A DNA stretch of 64,000 nucleotides from positions 3,337,501 through 3,401,500 of the forward strand of contig CM034102.1 in assembly GCA_019914945.1 (NCBI GenBank), given 5' to 3'. This document shows, piece after piece, positions 61,740 to 64,000 of the stretch. How positions within the stretch are numbered: the stretch's first letter is position 1; each line of letters opens with the position of its first letter. Under the pieces are notes generated by a model. The model was not told where the DNA came from, ran no database searches, and saw nothing but the letters and a program-made list of their open reading frames with translations. The translations under genes and the position numbers were made by a program. Source of the stretch: Typha latifolia (lineage: Eukaryota > Streptophyta > Magnoliopsida > Poales > Typhaceae).

Positions 61740-63261
61740 ATATTGGACTAATTTGTTCAGGATCTATAGCAATCTCTCAATGATAGCAGGTGATGGTAAT
61801 CCTACTTTCGCAGTTTCACATGGTGGTTGAATATGGGAAGTTGAAATAGTACGAGTTCAAAGTTTAAGCTGCATAATTTAAGATCTCAGAGGCATCTTTT
61901 GATCTGTAAAGGAGGGGAGAAAAAAAAAAGAAACTTTAGGTGTGTCCTACCGTGGATTCAAATTCAGATGAAAGATTTGTTTTGGCCATTCAGTTTAGTA
62001 TATTCCAATTTTTGCCATCAATTTCTATGCCAATGAAACTAAGTTTGAAATGTTTCAGAGGCTTATGGGTTCCAACTGTTTGCGAGAGAAAAAGATGTGC
62101 AGAAAAAGTTGGGTCATGCCTGGAATTGTTTAATCTTTACAATGTCCTTCTCTGGATGTGAGGTGGCACTGCAGCAAGTCCGATGGACAAATGCGTGCCA
62201 CGATTAGGTTGATCTTAGTTTAAGCCTGCCACGATTGATTTAATTTGAAACTTGCAGCTGACCATCTGCATAGATCTTCATATACTAGTTTATTCAAATC
62301 TGGGTCTTGTTAACCCTTGAAGAGCCCAGACATTTTTAAAAAAAAAAAACGAAGTTTATTTTTTTTTTTGTTGGAAAAGGAAAAGCTTTCTTGTTTTTCT
62401 TCCTGAATAATTTGGTTGGTAATATCAATATGTAGACAAAAGGAACAGCTGCATTGCATCATTAGAAAGCTTCAATGGAGCTTTATTGTTGTTTGATTGA
62501 TATGGAATTGTAGTAGAAAACAGCTAAGGGTGGCAAAGAGGACACGCAGCCGAACACAATAATGGAGACAGAAGGATTGCCAAATTGCCAATCAAGCATG
62601 GAACCAAGACTAGCCTCCAAGAAGCAGCATAGTTGATGAGAGTTTGAACCAAAGCACGACCCCACACGCAAATGTTTTCTTCTTTGAAAAGGAATGATAA
62701 GAAGAATATTTACTCTTCCCAACTTGCAAATCCAAACATTAGGCCAAGTATGAGATAGCTGTCCTAGGAAAACTGAATACAGGATACAGTTTCGAATATG
62801 ATGGTTGCTTTAGAGAAGAAGCTTTGCAACTTATCTATCAACCCACCATCTCTTATCAAAAGTACATATTCAAGGCATAAAAGAAACATTTGAAGATATA
62901 GTCAGTAGCTTTGATAAAGAAAAAAAAAAAATTTGCCAGCAGACATCATCAAAATATTTGTTCTCCAAATATCAAATTCACCTTATACAGGAATTAGACA
63001 CTGACGGCATATTCTTTATACTGCAACAGTAATTAGCATCCTTAAATTTAAGGAGATAACCAAGACAATAATGAAAAGAAGATATCTAGCTATGTCTTCA
63101 TTCATGTTTCTACACCCATCAAGAGGTTATTTCTACCTTTTTTTGGTGTTAATGACATGATAGTAAAGTCAAAGACCTGTCGCAGAAGATCGCATCACCA
63201 AAGAGCTACTGATGCAGTTATAGGCCCAAATCTTGCTGCTTTGCTAGAGCCAAAGAAGATA
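61740..63261. other. Intergenic DNA between the peroxidase and F-box genes
   Basis: AT-rich, with homopolymer runs near 61920, 62340-62370 and 62920. It contains the peroxidase upstream region and the F-box gene's 3' UTR. No further gene is supported. Confidence 0.55.
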
Positions 63262-64000
63262 TCAGGCCAAAGCAGTGGGGCATGGACGGAATGCTGTCCC
63301 GCATGCTATCCATTGTCTTTTTCGGCTATGAGGAAGCGTACAATCTGGCACCTTCTGCCATTCCTTGTTCAACATGTTATATGTAACTAGACGGTTCATC
63401 CGCCTTGACCTCAGAGAGAGCATGAGCAAACCCTGATTGCCCAAGCATGTCATCTTTACGTGCTTACCATAAAACTCTAAGCACCAGATGTTTGGCATTC
63501 TGTCCACCTCCTTCCACAGGAGAGTCATCTTCTGTAACTCCCATATGCAGACACACGTGGCAGCATTTTTAGAGAGCAACCCCACCAGCATAACCTGCCC
63601 CCCAAACTCTGCAAGCGTATGGTCCGTTAGATGCAATGGTGACGGTATGATGAACTGCTTCCATGCACCAGTCTTTACATCATATGACAAAATACCATCT
63701 GGCTCAGCACGCATAAAGTAAAGCGTGCTACCAATAGATACAGTCTGGGACCTAAAGTTCAGAGAGAGTGGATGTTTGATGCTTGAAGGAATGACACCAG
63801 GGCGACTCCAACTGTTCTGTAAGGAATCATAGATTTCATGATCCCCGTTGCAACCTAACCACAATATTTTATAACCGCTGGTAGAAGCAGTCCCATTTAG
63901 TACCATCCCAACAGCAACCCGTGACCAGACACGAACAGATCTTGGTGGAAGTTCCTTGAAGGAACGGGTAAGAGGATTGCAAATGTAGAAGTTCCTGTGG
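63262..64000 (-). CDS. LCR: F-box protein, LCR/FBX6 type (3' part; runs off the window)
   Basis: An F-box subunit of an SCF E3 ubiquitin ligase; in Arabidopsis LCR acts in shoot-meristem and leaf development. The visible C-terminal 240 or so residues form one open frame to the right edge, starting within RNFYICNPLTRSFKELPPRS, a typical F-box-associated segment. Highly conserved blocks follow: KNAATCVCIWELQKMTLLWK, EVDRMPNIWCLEFYGKHVKM and KRQWIACGTAFRPCPTALA. These match my memory of Arabidopsis LCR (At1g27340) very closely. The F-box itself must lie beyond the window edge. The coding sequence contains a miR394 target site. Confidence 0.88.
   Translation of the reverse strand, partial: HRNFYICNPLTRSFKELPPRSVRVWSRVAVGMVLNGTASTSGYKILWLGCNGDHEIYDSLQNSWSRPGVIPSSIKHPLSLNFRSQTVSIGSTLYFMRAEPDGILSYDVKTGAWKQFIIPSPLHLTDHTLAEFGGQVMLVGLLSKNAATCVCIWELQKMTLLWKEVDRMPNIWCLEFYGKHVKMTCLGNQGLLMLSLRSRRMNRLVTYNMLNKEWQKVPDCTLPHSRKRQWIACGTAFRPCPTALA
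63492..63511 (-). promoter_or_regulatory. miR394 target site in the LCR-type F-box gene
   Basis: The plus strand reads TTGGCATTCTGTCCACCTCC, identical to mature plant miR394. The minus-strand mRNA is therefore perfectly complementary over 20 nt. The site encodes part of the KEVDRMPN block, as in other LCR genes. The transcript should be cleaved by miR394. Confidence 0.95.

Noticed and set aside
1..64000. tRNA, rRNA, CRISPR or bacterial-type operon
   Set aside because: No cloverleaf B-box patterns, regular spaced repeats or gene clusters were seen; multi-exon genes and plant families show this is nuclear plant DNA.

Overview
This 64-kb window is nuclear DNA from a flowering plant, almost certainly a monocot. 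The genes are intron-rich, the DNA between them is AT-rich, and decayed transposable elements fill the introns. The monocot call rests on an adjacent SPL16/18-type SBP-box gene and SEPALLATA3-type MADS-box gene, an arrangement I recall from rice (OsSPL16-OsMADS7 and OsSPL18-OsMADS8). The species cannot be determined from the sequence alone.

Layout. 1-3.4 kb: gene-free DNA with microsatellites. 3.4-10.7 kb (+): an SPL transcription factor in 3 coding exons. Its SBP domain is split by a 4.4-kb intron carrying a dead LINE, and its last exon holds a full miR156 target site. 11.5-31.7 kb (+): a SEP3/AGL9-clade MADS-box gene in 8 exons. Introns 1 (8.5 kb) and 2 (10.2 kb) contain nested LINEs, LTR-type insertions, a Ty3/gypsy fragment and two hAT-like elements. 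Several insertions can be ordered by their target-site duplications. 32.6-33.7 kb (+): a gene for a small two-helix membrane protein. 35.6-42.5 kb (+): a CBS-CBS-PB1 protein in 14 exons. 45.2-49.9 kb (-): a cytokinin-receptor hybrid histidine kinase of the AHK3 type in 10 coding exons, one intron of which has a GC donor. 50-56.7 kb: gene-poor spacer with a strong hairpin repeat. 56.7-59.0 kb (+): a broken DnaJ/DUF3444 pseudogene. 59.5-61.4 kb (-): a class III peroxidase. 63.3-64.0 kb (-): the 3' part of an LCR/FBX6-type F-box gene with a perfect miR394 site, running off the window.

How the genes relate. The window is rich in developmental control: a miR156-regulated SPL, a floral E-class MADS factor, a cytokinin receptor and a miR394-regulated F-box gene. 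These are independent transcription units, and nothing suggests an operon or biosynthetic cluster. I found no convincing new biological system. The most informative structures are the nested transposon history inside SEP3, the conserved SPL-SEP3 pairing, the two microRNA sites, the GC-AG intron and the 53.5-kb hairpin. Coordinates were read by eye, so splice sites may be off by a base in places.
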